DNA of 64,000 nucleotides from Chitinophagaceae bacterium (GTDB lineage: Bacteria; Bacteroidota; Bacteroidia; Chitinophagales; UBA10324): contig CANIPU010000001.1 in the NCBI GenBank assembly GCA_947469485.1, positions 101,001 through 165,000 on the forward strand. Reading direction: 5' to 3'. The notes under the pieces were generated by a model that saw nothing but the letters and a program-made list of their open reading frames with translations, made no database searches and had not been told where the DNA came from. Shown here one piece after another: positions 9,654 to 18,557 of this stretch. The translations under genes were made by a program, and so were the position numbers. Each line of letters begins with the position of its first letter. Position 1 is the first letter of the stretch.

Positions 9654-10268
9654 ATGAAAAGATTATCAATAGCAAGTTTTGTATTACTACTATCAATTGC
9701 AGTTTCATTGCAGCTGTTTTATTCATCATGCAAAAAAGATGTTTGTGAAACTTTAAAATGCTGGAATGGTGGTACCTGTGTTGATGGTGCCTGTGTTTGT
9801 GCTGCAGGTTGGGAAGGTAATATTTGTACAACTCCTGTTGTAAATGCAGATCCTTGTTTAAATGTTGATTGTCAGAATGGAGGAACATGCGTTGATGGTA
9901 CTTGTAATTGTGCAAGCGGTTATGAAGGGACAAATTGCGAAACTGAAATGCGTTCAAAATTTGTTCGAACCTGGGCTGCAAATGACAATTGTTCTTTATC
10001 CGGCGCTTCAAGTTATTCTTTAATAGTAACAAATGGGTCAAATATTAATTTAATAACCATTGCAAATTTTAACAACGAGTTTACTACAGTAAATGCTTCA
10101 GTATCTGGAAACAACATAACTATCCCTAATCAATTTCAAACTTCCGGCTCAACAACTTATAGTATAATTGGAAGTGGTATATTTAATAACAATTCAGTTT
10201 CAATATCATATACAATAACTAACACATCAACATTTGATACAAATACATGTACTGCCACATGGCAGTAA
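9654..10268 (+). CDS. Lipoprotein with two EGF-like domains
   Basis: A 204-residue protein with a signal peptide and lipobox YSSC (Cys26) followed by two EGF-like modules (about 31-58 and 68-97), each carrying six cysteines in the pattern C..C.NGGTCV.G.C.C..G.EG..C. The C-terminal half (about 105-204) is Ser/Asn/Thr rich and resembles the beta-sandwich tail seen in other Bacteroidota surface lipoproteins. Expected at the cell surface or periplasm, bound by lipid. The ligand is unknown. The stop lies 80 bases before the next gene. Confidence 0.75.
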   Translation: MKRLSIASFVLLLSIAVSLQLFYSSCKKDVCETLKCWNGGTCVDGACVCAAGWEGNICTTPVVNADPCLNVDCQNGGTCVDGTCNCASGYEGTNCETEMRSKFVRTWAANDNCSLSGASSYSLIVTNGSNINLITIANFNNEFTTVNASVSGNNITIPNQFQTSGSTTYSIIGSGIFNNNSVSISYTITNTSTFDTNTCTATWQ

Positions 10269-10347
10269 AAAACTTTGTTCTACTTATAGAAATCAGAACT
10301 ATTGTATTTGTCAGTATTTCTTTTGTTGATTTTAACTTTTCTAATTA

Positions 10348-11397
10348 ATGAAAGCAATTGTCTGCATTCTTATGCTCTCAGTAATTTCATGTTCACCATT
10401 GCATCATATTAATTTAATACAATCTGATAAGAGAATTAAAAAAACTGAAGATCTGAATTTTACAGATGCTAAAGCATTGACACAATGGTGGTATTACGAC
10501 TGTGTTTTTGATGATGGGTCGGTGTTGGTTCTACTTTTCACACCTTATCAATGGTGGGATGAATTTGTAAAAATGCCAACAAATAAATCTCTATTTTATC
10601 TAAGTTACATGAATGCTCAAGGAAATGTAATTTCCCAACGAAAAGTCTTTGATGCTTCTGAAATTCAGTATACGACCAACTGTATTAAATCACCTTGTTT
10701 TGAAATTATAAGAGCTCATGATAAAAACAATAGAATTTATTCAATCAACTTTTTTTTAGATAGCATAAATGGAACAATAAATATCAACTCCATTCAAAAA
10801 GCTTTTTCGCCTTTTCCCCGGGGGAGTATGAGTGCAACAATTACCGGTATTTTAAAAAAGAAAGTAAAAGGACTTGCATATCGGTATGCCGCGCATGTAA
10901 CTGATGGCAAAGTACAATGCAATATTAATATGAATGAAAACCTTCTTGCACTTAAAGGCAAAGCTTATCATGAGCAAGGATGGGTAACTGGAACTGCTGA
11001 TCAATTGGGTGATGGGTGGACATGGTTTCATTTCGTTTCAAAAAACATAAATATTTTCGGTACTTCAGAACAATTTTTCTGTCTTGAAAATCAAGGCAAA
11101 CGCCTGTATGGTGGATTAAATAAAAAGTGTTGCATTTCTGAAATGACTTACGCTGATAAGAAAAAACAATTACTTACCGGAGGAAATCTAAACTTCCATT
11201 CAAACAAAATAGCTTTCGAATTAAATCCACTTGATAGCACTTATACTCCAATGATTGTAATGCCCTCATTTGACACCGACCAGATTTGGGGTTCGGTTTT
11301 ACAGAAAACGACTATTAATTTCAGGTATAAAAAAACTGAACTTAATGAAAACGGAATTATGTTATTAGAAACATGCAGAATGAAGAAAAAGGAATAA
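10348..11397 (+). CDS. CrtC/AttH-like (lipocalin-like) lipoprotein
   Basis: A 349-residue protein with a short hydrophobic N-terminus ending SVISC (a likely lipobox, Cys15). The body shows conserved features of the CrtC/AttH fold: TQWWYYDCVFDDGS near residue 45, AYHEQGWVTGTADQLGDGWTWFHF near 205-230, and a late FRYKKTELNENGIMLLE strand region. Relatives include carotenoid 1,2-hydratase and AttH-like proteins, but no carotenoid genes are nearby, so the substrate is not inferred. It is convergent with the broken gene at 11487-12374. Confidence 0.7.
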   Translation: MKAIVCILMLSVISCSPLHHINLIQSDKRIKKTEDLNFTDAKALTQWWYYDCVFDDGSVLVLLFTPYQWWDEFVKMPTNKSLFYLSYMNAQGNVISQRKVFDASEIQYTTNCIKSPCFEIIRAHDKNNRIYSINFFLDSINGTININSIQKAFSPFPRGSMSATITGILKKKVKGLAYRYAAHVTDGKVQCNINMNENLLALKGKAYHEQGWVTGTADQLGDGWTWFHFVSKNINIFGTSEQFFCLENQGKRLYGGLNKKCCISEMTYADKKKQLLTGGNLNFHSNKIAFELNPLDSTYTPMIVMPSFDTDQIWGSVLQKTTINFRYKKTELNENGIMLLETCRMKKKE

Positions 11398-11420
11398 CAA
11401 TTGTTTAGTTTTGAAAATAT

Positions 11421-11448
11421 ATTTTTATAAATATTCATTTATAAAAAA
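11421..11448. terminator. Weak AT-only hairpin between convergent genes
   Basis: About 10 paired bases (11422-11431 with 11438-11447) made only of A and T around a 6-base loop. It sits between two convergent genes and may end transcripts, but without a GC core the case is weak. Confidence 0.35.
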
Positions 11449-11486
11449 ATAAATTCGATCATTCCATTTGGCAATGAAAATTAAAA

Positions 11487-12374
11487 TTAAGATTTATCTA
11501 TTGATAAATAATAAAGTTTAGAAAAGCCATCATCATTATCAGCAGCTGCAATGGCTGAAATAATATTGCCGTTGATTTTTATTGTTTCAATTGCTTCGAG
11601 TTTATCAGTAATAAAATTGCCATTGCTGCTTTTTACCTGTGTGAGTGATACCAAATTCGCAGTAGTGTCGCTCAACAAATGGAGCAGGCCAATGTAACTG
11701 CCCTTAACAGGTCCGTCGTTTATTGGGTCACTTGTTTCTTCAAGTGTTGCGGTGAAAAGCAATTGATTTTCTTTTAAAGCGCATGCGCCCGAAAAACCAA
11801 CTTGAAAACCATTAACCACAGGCAACTCAATATTAATTATTGTAAAAGCCGGAATATCATTCGCTGCTTCATTCATTACATATGCAGTAAATTTTTTTCA
11901 GGGCATTAAAACAATAAAATTTTTACCCCGGTTAAAAAGCAACAACTTGTCACCGGATAATGCGGCTCCTTCAATGTTCAGTTCATTTTCATTAAGTGCT
12001 GCCTTTTTTCTGATTGCATTGTAAACTGGCAGAAGTGATCGCCTATAACATTGACTTGGATTGTTAATATTCAAGGCAAATAAGTTATCACGATAAGGGC
12101 TAATTCCACCTGAGCCAAAAACAAACAAAAATTGTTCACCTTCAAAATCACCCAAGGTACAGGATTCAAGATCGTGTTTAACCGGCTTTGCTATCCGTTG
12201 CTCAGAAGCACTTTCATACAATTTAATTCTACTGAAATCAGTATGGCCAATAGTTGATTTAACTACATAGTCAACATCGTCGCCTATCATCCATATATTG
12301 TTGTCCGCAACGGCCAACCCCGATGCAGACGAGATGGCGGTTGTTAAAATAACTTTTTCAATTTCAATTTTCAA
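11487..12374 (-). pseudogene. DUF6929-like beta-propeller protein interrupted by an in-frame TGA
   Basis: Two consecutive minus-strand ORFs (158 and 129 codons) lie in the same frame, separated only by a TGA at 11898-11900 and seven sense codons before the next ATG. Reading through the TGA gives one roughly 295-residue protein with a continuous repeat pattern: SGLAVADNNIWMIGDDVDYV at the start, KHDLESCTLGDFEGEQFLFVFGSGG, then NIEGAALSGDKLLLFNRGKN, and after the stop VVNGFQVGFSGACALKENQLLFTATLE. This matches the shape of DUF6929-like propeller proteins as I remember them. TGA could derive from TGG (Trp). TGA is a true stop in neighbouring genes, so I read this as a nonsense mutation or sequencing error rather than recoding. 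Confidence 0.65.
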
Positions 12375-12517
12375 CGAGGCGTATTATTAATTAAACCGCA
12401 ATGAAATTAATTATATCTCACAGAATTTATAAACTTCAAAAAGTCGCACATTCCTTTCAAACCAAAAAACTTCAATTGGAAATTATGTTTGTTCATTCTG
12501 ATTTTTTTGAAAAAAAT

Positions 12518-12547
12518 AAAAGCCGCACTCTGTTTGAGAACGGCTTT
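12518..12547 (-). terminator. Rho-independent terminator of the esterase gene
   Basis: Seven-bp stem (12519-12525 with 12541-12547, core GCCG/CGGC) with a T-rich tract following it on the minus strand, 24 bases past the stop codon of the minus-strand gene. Confidence 0.8.
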
Positions 12548-12570
12548 ACAAATTAAATGGAATTGTAATT

Positions 12571-14988
12571 TTATTTAATAATTATTCGGCTTCGCAGGTA
12601 ATCGTTACCCCTTTTCAGGCGCAACTCATATACCCCATCAACCAGTTTGTTTCTTGTATTTATGGTTTCATATACATTTCCATCTTCAACCTTTAAAGGC
12701 ATTTTATAAACTATTTGCCCAAGGCTGTTTAATATTTCAAAATCGGTGCTTGCTATGTTTTCAGGTAATGATGCCTGTATTGTAAATGTTCCGTTGTTAG
12801 GGTTAGGGAAAACATTTATACTCTGTTGAATTTTATAGGTCACATTTTCTTTTTCAGTTTTCAATCCCAGAGTTGTAAAATATCCCATATCTGACCGGGC
12901 AGAATAATTGCTTCCGCTTACACAAATGGTTCTTGCCACATACTCATAATCAGTGCTCGTATTTAAATTATATAGGTTAATATTTTCAATTGCTGTGCTT
13001 GTTACTGTCCAAACCGAATCGCCTACAGGCCTGTATTTAAAACGGTATGAAACCGGATTGCATGCAGCAGTCCATTGAATAGATGCATTGGTTTCGCCAA
13101 TATTATATTCAGTAAACTGAATTGGCATTTCACACTTATTGGTTTTAAACTCATAAGAAGTTGCCCCTTCGGTTAAATCATTCCACGAATAATTTAATAC
13201 ATCAAATTTGTAATTGGCACCCTGAATTAAATCGGTGTATTCAAAAACTGTTTGAGTTGCGCTAACTAATTGTTGTACAAAAGAATTATCGCTAAGGTTG
13301 GTAAGCCGCACTCGCTGGTACAAAACTTCGGGCATGGGCTGCCAGCTGAATTTTGCACCACATGAATTAATGTACAATGCCAGCAAATTGGTTGGCTTAC
13401 TCAGTAATGGAAATTCGATTTGCACCTCGTCGTATTTTTTACAATCGCCTGATGTTATAGTTACGGCATAGGTTCCTTCATCAACATGGTTAAGTATTCC
13501 GTTTGTTGAACCATTAGACCATAAAAAACTTAACGGTGCCTGACCTCCACCGGCAACAGCATATAAATTCATATGCGTTTGAACAGTATCAATTTTTATA
13601 GCACCATAAAGCGGTAAAGCACTTTTTATTGCCACTACAGCTTGTGCAGAACAACCATTTGAATCAGTAGTGGTTAAAGTATAGTTGGTCAGAAAATTTG
13701 GTGTTGCAATTATTTGATTCGATAATGAATTTGAAAGTTTTACCGAAGGACTCCACGCATATGCCATTCCGCCTGTGGCAAGTGCCATTGCACAAGAATT
13801 TTCACCATGTTTATTCGCTACATGTGCGTAAAGAAAATCTCTTGATTCCATAAAAATGGTGTCCATTTCCGCTGAAGTAAGTGGTGGAACATGTCCACCG
13901 TCATAAAAGGTATGAAGGGTTGAATTTAATCCGCATTGATTTGCTTCTTGGTTAACCGAATATCCTCCGAAAGTTAAAACCTGCCCTCCAACTAAGCCAC
14001 TGTAATATGGAATAACTCCGTCAGCTGTACCATGAAAAGAATAAAGTGGCTCAGTTTCGTTATCAAAAATGGTAGTAGTATCATAAACACCTCCTGAAAT
14101 ACTCACCACTGCTTTTACACTTGATGAATAGCCAATGTTTCCGCTGACATCATCCAGCAAACCAAGTGTTGAATAATTTATAAATGAAGGAATTTCGTTT
14201 TGATCAAGGTAAGCAGTTCCCATAGAAGTTAGTGCTCCGGCAGAAACTCCGGTTATAAATATTTGCGAAGTATCAACGCCAATATCAACTCCTGTCTTTC
14301 TGATATATCTTACACATGATTTCGCATCTTGAATTGCACGGTAGTAAGCTTTACCGGCATTAATTTGATTGGGTGTTGACATACCTGTGCGGTAATTAGC
14401 ATTGTATACTACATATCCTCTGTGTGCATAAAACTGGCTTAAGGCAACTACTATACTATCTTCTTTATTTCCAAATAAAAAGCCTCCTCCATGCAAAACT
14501 AAAATAGCAGGGCGCTGGTAATTGACCAATTGGCTTGGCATGTATATATCAAGTTTCAAACTTGCCAATTGCCCATTGAATAAATAATTTTCGCCATAAA
14601 CAATATTGCTCATAATTTTAACATCTGGGTAAATAGGATTCATATACAATCCTTCAACATAGTTACACGAACTTGGCTGAATTATATCAAGGTTTAATAT
14701 AGGATTTGAATTAACTATAATCTCACTAGTTGTTTGTGTTGAATTTCCATTAGAATCAAAACCGGTAACAGTATAAACTGTAGAAACTGAAGGATTGGCT
14801 ATAACAGAATTTCCAATTGTGGTATTCAATCCATTTGATGGACTCCAGAAATAACTGATAGCTCCCACGGCATTTATAGAAGCTGAAAAACCTGAACAAA
14901 TTGATTGTTGTGAGTGGTCAACCAAAACCTGAGCTGATGCTAATTTGAAACAAAATGCAAAAACGCTAATTAAAAGTGCCCTTTTCAT
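12571..14988 (-). CDS. T9SS-exported alpha/beta hydrolase (carboxylesterase-like) with Ig-like and Fn3 domains
   Basis: About 805 residues. I prefer the ATG at 14988 (MKRALLISVFAF...ASAQ signal peptide) over a TTG 21 bases upstream. Order: signal peptide; Ig-like repeat (about 20-95, YFWSPSNGLN, VYTVTGFDSNG); alpha/beta hydrolase domain (about 115-395) with oxyanion HGGGF, nucleophile elbow GVSAGA, acid in HGTADGVIPY and His in GGHVPP; a second copy of the Ig-like repeat (AYAWSPSVKLSN, YTLTTTDSNG); an SprB-like repeat with SFLWSNGSTNG; two Fn3-like domains; and a type A sorting domain beginning INVFPNPNNGTF. A complete triad is visible, so an active secreted esterase is likely; the substrate is unknown. 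Confidence 0.85.
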   Translation of the reverse strand: MKRALLISVFAFCFKLASAQVLVDHSQQSICSGFSASINAVGAISYFWSPSNGLNTTIGNSVIANPSVSTVYTVTGFDSNGNSTQTTSEIIVNSNPILNLDIIQPSSCNYVEGLYMNPIYPDVKIMSNIVYGENYLFNGQLASLKLDIYMPSQLVNYQRPAILVLHGGGFLFGNKEDSIVVALSQFYAHRGYVVYNANYRTGMSTPNQINAGKAYYRAIQDAKSCVRYIRKTGVDIGVDTSQIFITGVSAGALTSMGTAYLDQNEIPSFINYSTLGLLDDVSGNIGYSSSVKAVVSISGGVYDTTTIFDNETEPLYSFHGTADGVIPYYSGLVGGQVLTFGGYSVNQEANQCGLNSTLHTFYDGGHVPPLTSAEMDTIFMESRDFLYAHVANKHGENSCAMALATGGMAYAWSPSVKLSNSLSNQIIATPNFLTNYTLTTTDSNGCSAQAVVAIKSALPLYGAIKIDTVQTHMNLYAVAGGGQAPLSFLWSNGSTNGILNHVDEGTYAVTITSGDCKKYDEVQIEFPLLSKPTNLLALYINSCGAKFSWQPMPEVLYQRVRLTNLSDNSFVQQLVSATQTVFEYTDLIQGANYKFDVLNYSWNDLTEGATSYEFKTNKCEMPIQFTEYNIGETNASIQWTAACNPVSYRFKYRPVGDSVWTVTSTAIENINLYNLNTSTDYEYVARTICVSGSNYSARSDMGYFTTLGLKTEKENVTYKIQQSINVFPNPNNGTFTIQASLPENIASTDFEILNSLGQIVYKMPLKVEDGNVYETINTRNKLVDGVYELRLKRGNDYLRSRIIIK

Positions 14989-15080
14989 TGAGATAATTGA
15001 TTTTATCAATCTCTCAACGCTTACAAACTAATAGGGTTACATAAAAAAGAGAGTATTCAGATCAAATGATCATCTTGAAT

Positions 15081-15620
15081 TTAAGATGCCATTTTATTTG
15101 ATGAAGAGTTTTCCTGCTTTAATCTCTTTGCAGCATTTTCTTCTTCCTCCAAAACAACTTTCCTGGAAGCTATAATGCTTCTTTCATCAATACCAATTAT
15201 TTTAAATTCCAACTCCTTACCAAGAAATATGCTGTAGGAATTAAATTCATAAACATCAACTTCTGATTTAGGTAAAAACACTTCAATACCTAAAACATCC
15301 AGCAATAGGCCTCCTGCATTCATCGTAAGAACCTTTCCTTTCATGATAACTTTTGAAACAAAGGCTTCTTTTATAACTTCCAAATTATCGTTCTCAAGGA
15401 ATTTTACATTAATGGCTTCAAAAACTCCTGGTTTGCGGGTTGAAGGAATGGCTTCAAAACTTACCAGATCATTTTTATGGGCAACCTTATAAATATCCCC
15501 CATTTTACTTTGATGCAGAAACACATCACCCAATTCAGGATGGCTTATTCCACCAAATCCTTTGTTCTTATTGTAAAAAATTACTCGTCCGGTGTAAGTT
15601 TCGTTAGATTCAGTTTTCAT
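15081..15620 (-). CDS. Two-OB-fold RNA-binding protein (cold-shock-like plus S1-like)
   Basis: A 179-residue protein. The N-terminal third (about 8-70) resembles a cold-shock domain: TGRVIFYNKNKGFGGI then DVFLHQS, matching the GxIxFF/Y..KGFGFI and VFVH motifs. Residues about 90-155 look like an S1 domain (GKVLTMNAGGLLLDVLGIEVFLPKSEVD, ending SIIASRKVVLEEE). The tail is charged. Such proteins bind single-stranded RNA, plausibly in translation or RNA folding in the cytoplasm. It is divergent from the ABC-F gene, itself a translation factor family, with a 120-base gap. Confidence 0.7.
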   Translation of the reverse strand: MKTESNETYTGRVIFYNKNKGFGGISHPELGDVFLHQSKMGDIYKVAHKNDLVSFEAIPSTRKPGVFEAINVKFLENDNLEVIKEAFVSKVIMKGKVLTMNAGGLLLDVLGIEVFLPKSEVDVYEFNSYSIFLGKELEFKIIGIDERSIIASRKVVLEEEENAAKRLKQENSSSNKMAS

Positions 15621-15701
15621 GTTAGAACATCATTTATTACTAAGAACACAATTATAATAGAATAGTTTACCCAACATAAATTTATTCACCTCGGCAGCGC
15701 C

Positions 15702-15709
15702 TATTTTCG
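15702..15709 (+). promoter_or_regulatory. Putative -7 promoter box of the ABC-F gene
   Basis: TATTTTCG followed by CAC, 31 bases upstream of the ATG at 15741. It resembles the Bacteroidota TAnnTTTG element with one change and is repeated at 35588 before another gene. No good -33 partner is visible. Confidence 0.45.
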
Positions 15710-15740
15710 CACTTTAAGTAACAAACAAGTAATAAAAAAA

Positions 15741-17633
15741 ATGAATATCCTGAGTGTTGAAAATGTTACCAAGTCTTTTGCGGATAGAGTGTTGTTTGAA
15801 AAAGTGAGTTTCGGAGTTAATTGGGGAGATAAAGTTGCATTAGTTGCAAGAAACGGAACCGGAAAATCCTCATTGCTAAAAATAATTTCTGGTGATGATG
15901 TAGCTGACGATGGCAAGATTTCCCGAAACAAAGATGTTCGGTTCGGTTTTTTAGAACAAGATTTAAAATTCAATGAAAACCTGACAGTACTCGACAATAT
16001 TTTTCTTTCTGCCTCTCTTGAAGTTTTGGCTATTAAAGAATATGAAAGAATTAATGAATTATATGAAACCAATCATGCAATTGAGCATTACGATGCTTTG
16101 CAAACAGCAATTGCCAGAATTGAAGAATTAAAAGCATGGGATTATGAATCAAGAGTAAAACAGGTTTTAGGCAAATTAGGAATAAATCATTTTGACCAGA
16201 AAATAAAAACCCTTTCAGGAGGGCAAAAAAGAAGAGTTGCATTGGCTAGAGTGTTAATTGAAGATCCTCAGTTTCTAATCCTAGATGAACCAACCAACCA
16301 TTTAGATATTGCCATGATTGAATGGCTGGAAAGTTATTTGTCAAGACAAAATATAACCTTGTTATTAGTTACACACGACAGGTACTTTCTGGAAAATATT
16401 TGCGATACAATTATTGAATTAGATAACGGAAGAATTTACAGGTATGAAGGCAATTATGAAAAATTTTTAGAACAGAAAGCCAACCGAACTTTTAACGAAG
16501 AAAGTGAACATGAAAAATTAAAGAACCGCTATCGCAAAGAATTAGAATGGGTTCGAAAACAACCTAAAGCAAGAACAACAAAATCGAAATCAAGAGTTGA
16601 AAATTTTGATGCCATTGAAGAAAAAGTAAAAAGCAGAAAAAAAGAAGAAGCACTTCGATTAGAAATAAAAATGAATCGGATAGGCGGAAAAGTGCTGGAG
16701 CTAAAAAAAGTTTACAAAAAATATGGCGAGCAGGTTTTATTAAAAGGATTTGACTACACTTTTAAAAAGGGCGAACGAATAGGCATCGTTGGAAAAAACG
16801 GAACCGGCAAATCAACTTTCCTAAATTTAATAACTGACAAAGACAAAGCAGATTCTGGAAAAATCAATGTTGGTGAAACTATTGTTTATGGTTACTTTAA
16901 TCAAGAGGGAATCAAATTAGACAATGATAAACGGGTAATTGAAGTTGTAAAAGATATAGCTGAATTTATTCCGCTTGCTGATGGAAGCAAAGTTATGGCT
17001 TCTCAGTTTTTACAAATGTTTGGATTTCCTATTAGTCAGCATTTCACCTTTGTTTCCAGTTTAAGCGGTGGTGAAAAAAGAAGACTTCACTTATTAACCA
17101 TTCTTGTAAAAAATCCGAATTTTTTGGTTTTAGATGAACCTACAAACGATCTGGATTTAATAACACTGCAGGCACTTGAAGAATTTTTAGAGAATTACAC
17201 AGGCTGTTTAATTATAGTAACTCACGATCGGTACTTTATGGATAAGTTAGTTGATCAGTTATTTATTTTCCATGGTGCAGGTGATATTCAGGTATTTCCC
17301 GGAAATTATACTGAATACAGGTTGTCAGAAGACAAAAAAGAATTTGAAAAAGAAATTATTGAAAACAAACTAATAGAAGAAACCAAAACAGTTTCAGATA
17401 AAAACAAAATTAAACTGACCTATAAAGAGCGACTGGAATTAGAAAACCTGAACAAAGACATTGAAAAACTCGAGTCAGAAAAAACCAAGCTAACTGAGCT
17501 GCTTCAAAATGCAAGCAGTAATCATGAAGAATTAATGAAAAGCGGAATTCGTTTAACTACTGTGGTAGATCTTCTTGATCAAAAAGGAAATCGTTGGTTA
17601 GAACTTTCAGAAAAAGAACAGCAATCTGTATAA
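15741..17633 (+). CDS. ABC-F family ATPase (Uup/EttA-like)
   Basis: A 630-residue protein with two ABC domains and no membrane segments. Domain 1: Walker A ARNGTGKSS (about 36), signature LSGGQKRRVALARVL (about 158), Walker B LILDEPTNHLD. A charged linker (about 250-310, EKLKNRYRKELEWVRKQPKA) matches the ABC-F interdomain linker. Domain 2: GKNGTGKST (about 351), LSGGEKRRLHLLTIL, LVLDEPTNDLD. The C-terminal 90 residues form a coiled coil, as in Uup. ABC-F proteins bind the ribosomal E site and adjust translation; some resist antibiotics. This one looks housekeeping. It ends at a strong hairpin. Confidence 0.92.
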   Translation: MNILSVENVTKSFADRVLFEKVSFGVNWGDKVALVARNGTGKSSLLKIISGDDVADDGKISRNKDVRFGFLEQDLKFNENLTVLDNIFLSASLEVLAIKEYERINELYETNHAIEHYDALQTAIARIEELKAWDYESRVKQVLGKLGINHFDQKIKTLSGGQKRRVALARVLIEDPQFLILDEPTNHLDIAMIEWLESYLSRQNITLLLVTHDRYFLENICDTIIELDNGRIYRYEGNYEKFLEQKANRTFNEESEHEKLKNRYRKELEWVRKQPKARTTKSKSRVENFDAIEEKVKSRKKEEALRLEIKMNRIGGKVLELKKVYKKYGEQVLLKGFDYTFKKGERIGIVGKNGTGKSTFLNLITDKDKADSGKINVGETIVYGYFNQEGIKLDNDKRVIEVVKDIAEFIPLADGSKVMASQFLQMFGFPISQHFTFVSSLSGGEKRRLHLLTILVKNPNFLVLDEPTNDLDLITLQALEEFLENYTGCLIIVTHDRYFMDKLVDQLFIFHGAGDIQVFPGNYTEYRLSEDKKEFEKEIIENKLIEETKTVSDKNKIKLTYKERLELENLNKDIEKLESEKTKLTELLQNASSNHEELMKSGIRLTTVVDLLDQKGNRWLELSEKEQQSV

Positions 17634-17639
17634 AATCAA

Positions 17640-17669
17640 AAAAGCCTTGTATTTAAATACAAGGCTTTT
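17640..17669. terminator. Perfect 30-bp palindromic bidirectional terminator
   Basis: A perfect inverted repeat of 15 + 15 bases with no spacer, core GCCTTGTATTT, flanked by A and T runs and sitting between the convergent ABC-F gene and a T9SS cargo gene. It should form a hairpin with a small TTTAAA-type loop and end both transcripts. Confidence 0.9.
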
Positions 17670-17690
17670 AGTTGAAATATTTTTTATAAA

Positions 17691-18458
17691 TTACTTTCTA
17701 TCAATAATCAATCTGCGCGTTAAAACACCACTTCCATTACTAATGCTATAGAAGTATACTCCTTCTAATAAATCAGATCCGTCAAAATCAACTGTATTTA
17801 TTCCAACTTTGCCAAGTATTGCCTTTTGATACAATACATTGCCTACCAAATCATAAACTTTAAAAGTAACCTGAGATGGTGAAGGTAGATTAAATGCAAT
17901 GTTTGTTTTTGAAGAGAAGGGATTTGGAAAATTCTGAGCCAAATCAAATTTACTTTTATTGACATTCGGTACAGCATTATTCAAATCAACTACAATTTTA
18001 TAGAAACCAATTGTATATGATTGAATAATTGTTTGAGTTGAACCTTGAAAATGTGCACTAGCTGTAACATCTACTCCTAAGTTGTAGGTGCCGTTACTAC
18101 CAATTGAAGGTGTACCTGTAATATTGATACATCCAACGCTTCCGCCCGGAAATACTCCACTGGCTGGGTTTGGTACATATGTAAACGGAGAAATATTTGG
18201 AATAGCACTTAATCCTGTAACATTATCAATTGTAATACTATCAATCACTACCGGAAAACCAAGATATGTTGTATCAAGTGGTGCTTTAAATTGAATAGTT
18301 GCATCATAAGCCAAACCCTCTAATGCATGCGGTAAATTTGTTGCACTATCAGGGGAGATTCCAGCTCCGCCTCCGCTTGGCCAGGTGGGTGTACATTGAC
18401 TCCAGCTTTTAAATCCTATTGATAATATTAATACAAATGCGAGTAAAGTTTGCTTCAT
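17691..18458 (-). CDS. Short T9SS cargo protein
   Basis: A 255-residue secreted protein with a signal peptide (MKQTLLAFVLILSIGF...WSQ), an N-terminal domain (about 20-165) rich in beta strands and Gly/Pro, and a type A sorting domain from FDLAQNFPNPFSSKT to LIIDRK. The N-terminal domain is related to that of the next gene: both begin QC.., carry GIsP-like segments, and end with a GCxNITGTP / GCVKVCGTP block followed by a T.N.GVDV.. strand. The function is unknown. It lies 99 bases from its paralogue and shares orientation. Confidence 0.85.
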   Translation of the reverse strand: MKQTLLAFVLILSIGFKSWSQCTPTWPSGGGAGISPDSATNLPHALEGLAYDATIQFKAPLDTTYLGFPVVIDSITIDNVTGLSAIPNISPFTYVPNPASGVFPGGSVGCINITGTPSIGSNGTYNLGVDVTASAHFQGSTQTIIQSYTIGFYKIVVDLNNAVPNVNKSKFDLAQNFPNPFSSKTNIAFNLPSPSQVTFKVYDLVGNVLYQKAILGKVGINTVDFDGSDLLEGVYFYSISNGSGVLTRRLIIDRK

Positions 18459-18557
18459 CTATTTCTTTATTTAAAGTCGAAAAGTAATTACAATTATTTA
18501 ATTCAAAAAATTCACTCTCCAAAAATAACTAAAAGTGCATGAAAAACAATACACTGG

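Noticed and set aside
9598..10041. Minus-strand ORF of 147 codons opposite the EGF-like lipoprotein
   Set aside because: It is rich in His, Leu and Asn from antisense of Cys/Gly codons, has no start context, and the plus-strand gene has clear signal peptide and domains.
11877..11900. TGA readthrough or UGA reassigned as Trp
   Set aside because: TGA ends other genes in the window (for example at 24628-24630), so the genetic code is standard; no recoding structure was seen after the stop.
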